Below, one piece after another: positions 5,201 to 5,592 of a stretch of DNA of 5,592 bases (positions within the stretch are counted from its first letter, which is position 1; every line of letters begins with the position of its first letter). Both the position numbers and the translations under genes were made by a program. Location: positions 87,807-93,398 of the forward strand of contig DDEU01000053.1 in assembly GCA_002336815.1 (NCBI GenBank), given 5' to 3'. Under the pieces are notes generated by a model that worked only from the letters and a program-made list of their open reading frames with translations, was not told the DNA's origin and ran no database searches. The stretch is from Chitinophagaceae bacterium UBA1946 (lineage in GTDB: Bacteria > Bacteroidota > Bacteroidia > Chitinophagales > Chitinophagaceae).

Positions 5201-5592
5201 TTGTTCGACACTATTTCAGCATACCAGGCACAGTTAGCATCAGGCGATACAACCTGTGTGGCAACAGTAAATTATTTCCTGGAAAGGATACAGCAGCAGC
5301 AACACCTGAATGCCTTTACAGAAATTTATGCAGAAGAAGCGCTGAGCCGTGCCTTATTGCTGGACGAAAAAAGAAAATCAGGCGAAGTGCCGGGCAAATT
5401 GCATGGTGTAGTAATGGCCATTAAAGATGTGATCTGTTGCCGGGATCATAAAGTAACGGCCGCATCCAAAATACTGGAAGGCTTTGTATCTGTTTACAAT
5501 GCCACTGCCGTTCAGAAACTGCTGGATGAAGAGGCCATCATCATCGGGAGTTGTAACTGCGATGAGTTTGCCATGGGCAGCAGTAATGAAAA
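5201..5592 (+). CDS. gatA: Asp-tRNA(Asn)/Glu-tRNA(Gln) amidotransferase subunit A, N-terminal part (partial)
   Basis: GatA is the amidase subunit of GatCAB, which converts Glu-tRNA(Gln), and in many bacteria Asp-tRNA(Asn), to the amidated form using ammonia from glutamine. The 130 residues visible match the amidase-signature N-terminus: an opening helix (ISAYQAQLASGDTTCVATVN), LNAFTEIYAEEAL (36-48), GKLHGVVMAIKDVI (65-78) with the probable catalytic lysine K75, and DEFAMGSSNE (121-130) at the window edge. The catalytic serines of the Ser-cisSer-Lys triad lie beyond the window. The start is uncertain. TTG at 5201 gives a protein beginning MFDTISAYQ, which fits the usual N-terminus. The in-frame ATG at 5141 is inside the tatA terminator stem and would add a non-family extension. 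The TTG itself sits in TACTTTG, which resembles a compressed -7 box, so a still later start is possible. No gatB or gatC is visible. Confidence 0.9.
   Translation, partial: MFDTISAYQAQLASGDTTCVATVNYFLERIQQQQHLNAFTEIYAEEALSRALLLDEKRKSGEVPGKLHGVVMAIKDVICCRDHKVTAASKILEGFVSVYNATAVQKLLDEEAIIIGSCNCDEFAMGSSNE

Noticed and set aside
5107..5424. 105-residue plus-strand frame after tatA starting at TTG
   Set aside because: It is the wrong frame over gatA; the gatA frame gives a clear amidase-family match while this one gives low-quality sequence crossing the terminator hairpin.

Overview
The window looks like core chromosome from a member of the Bacteroidota, most likely Chitinophagaceae or a close relative. 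Four things suggest this. Most genes are preceded by TAnnTTTG-type -7 boxes instead of a TATAAT/TTGACA promoter, and Shine-Dalgarno sequences are weak or absent. The secreted protein carries the NVGIGT..P...L.V.G motif common in this phylum. RNase Y, L19, TatA and GatA all read as Bacteroidota-type sequences. The taxon is judged from motifs only; no search was run.

Layout: the left edge holds the first 22 codons of gyrB on the minus strand (66 to 1), with its own promoter. Divergent from it is a secreted, repeat-rich surface protein (231-1148) containing a stretch of exactly 17-residue periodicity. Next come an AraC-family regulator with a cysteine cluster in its N-terminal half (1248-2186), the membrane-anchored RNase Y gene rny (2381-3946) with a strong terminator, and rplS for ribosomal protein L19 (4104-4472) with its own promoter and terminator. 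A 42-residue lipoprotein gene too short for usual gene calling follows (4604-4732). Then come tatA of the twin-arginine translocase (4831-5106), a strong hairpin terminator, and the 5' part of gatA (from about 5201), which runs off the right edge.

The plus-strand genes do not look like one operon. Most have their own candidate promoter, and good intrinsic terminators follow rny, rplS and tatA. The conserved genes serve DNA topology (gyrB), mRNA decay (rny), translation (rplS, gatA) and protein export (tatA). The surface protein, the regulator and the small lipoprotein are the less ordinary elements.

Four start sites were settled or narrowed by regulatory sequence. The upstream in-frame TTG codons before the regulator and rplS lie within or upstream of -7 boxes, so the ATGs at 1248 and 4104 are preferred. 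The in-frame ATG at 5141 before gatA lies inside the tatA terminator hairpin, so TTG at 5201 is preferred. gyrB begins at 66 on the minus strand. I see no mobile element, CRISPR array, tRNA or rRNA, and no clear evidence of a new multi-gene system. The best leads are the regulator's cysteine cluster, the 17-residue repeat protein, the tiny lipoprotein, and tandem inverted repeats at the tatA promoter.
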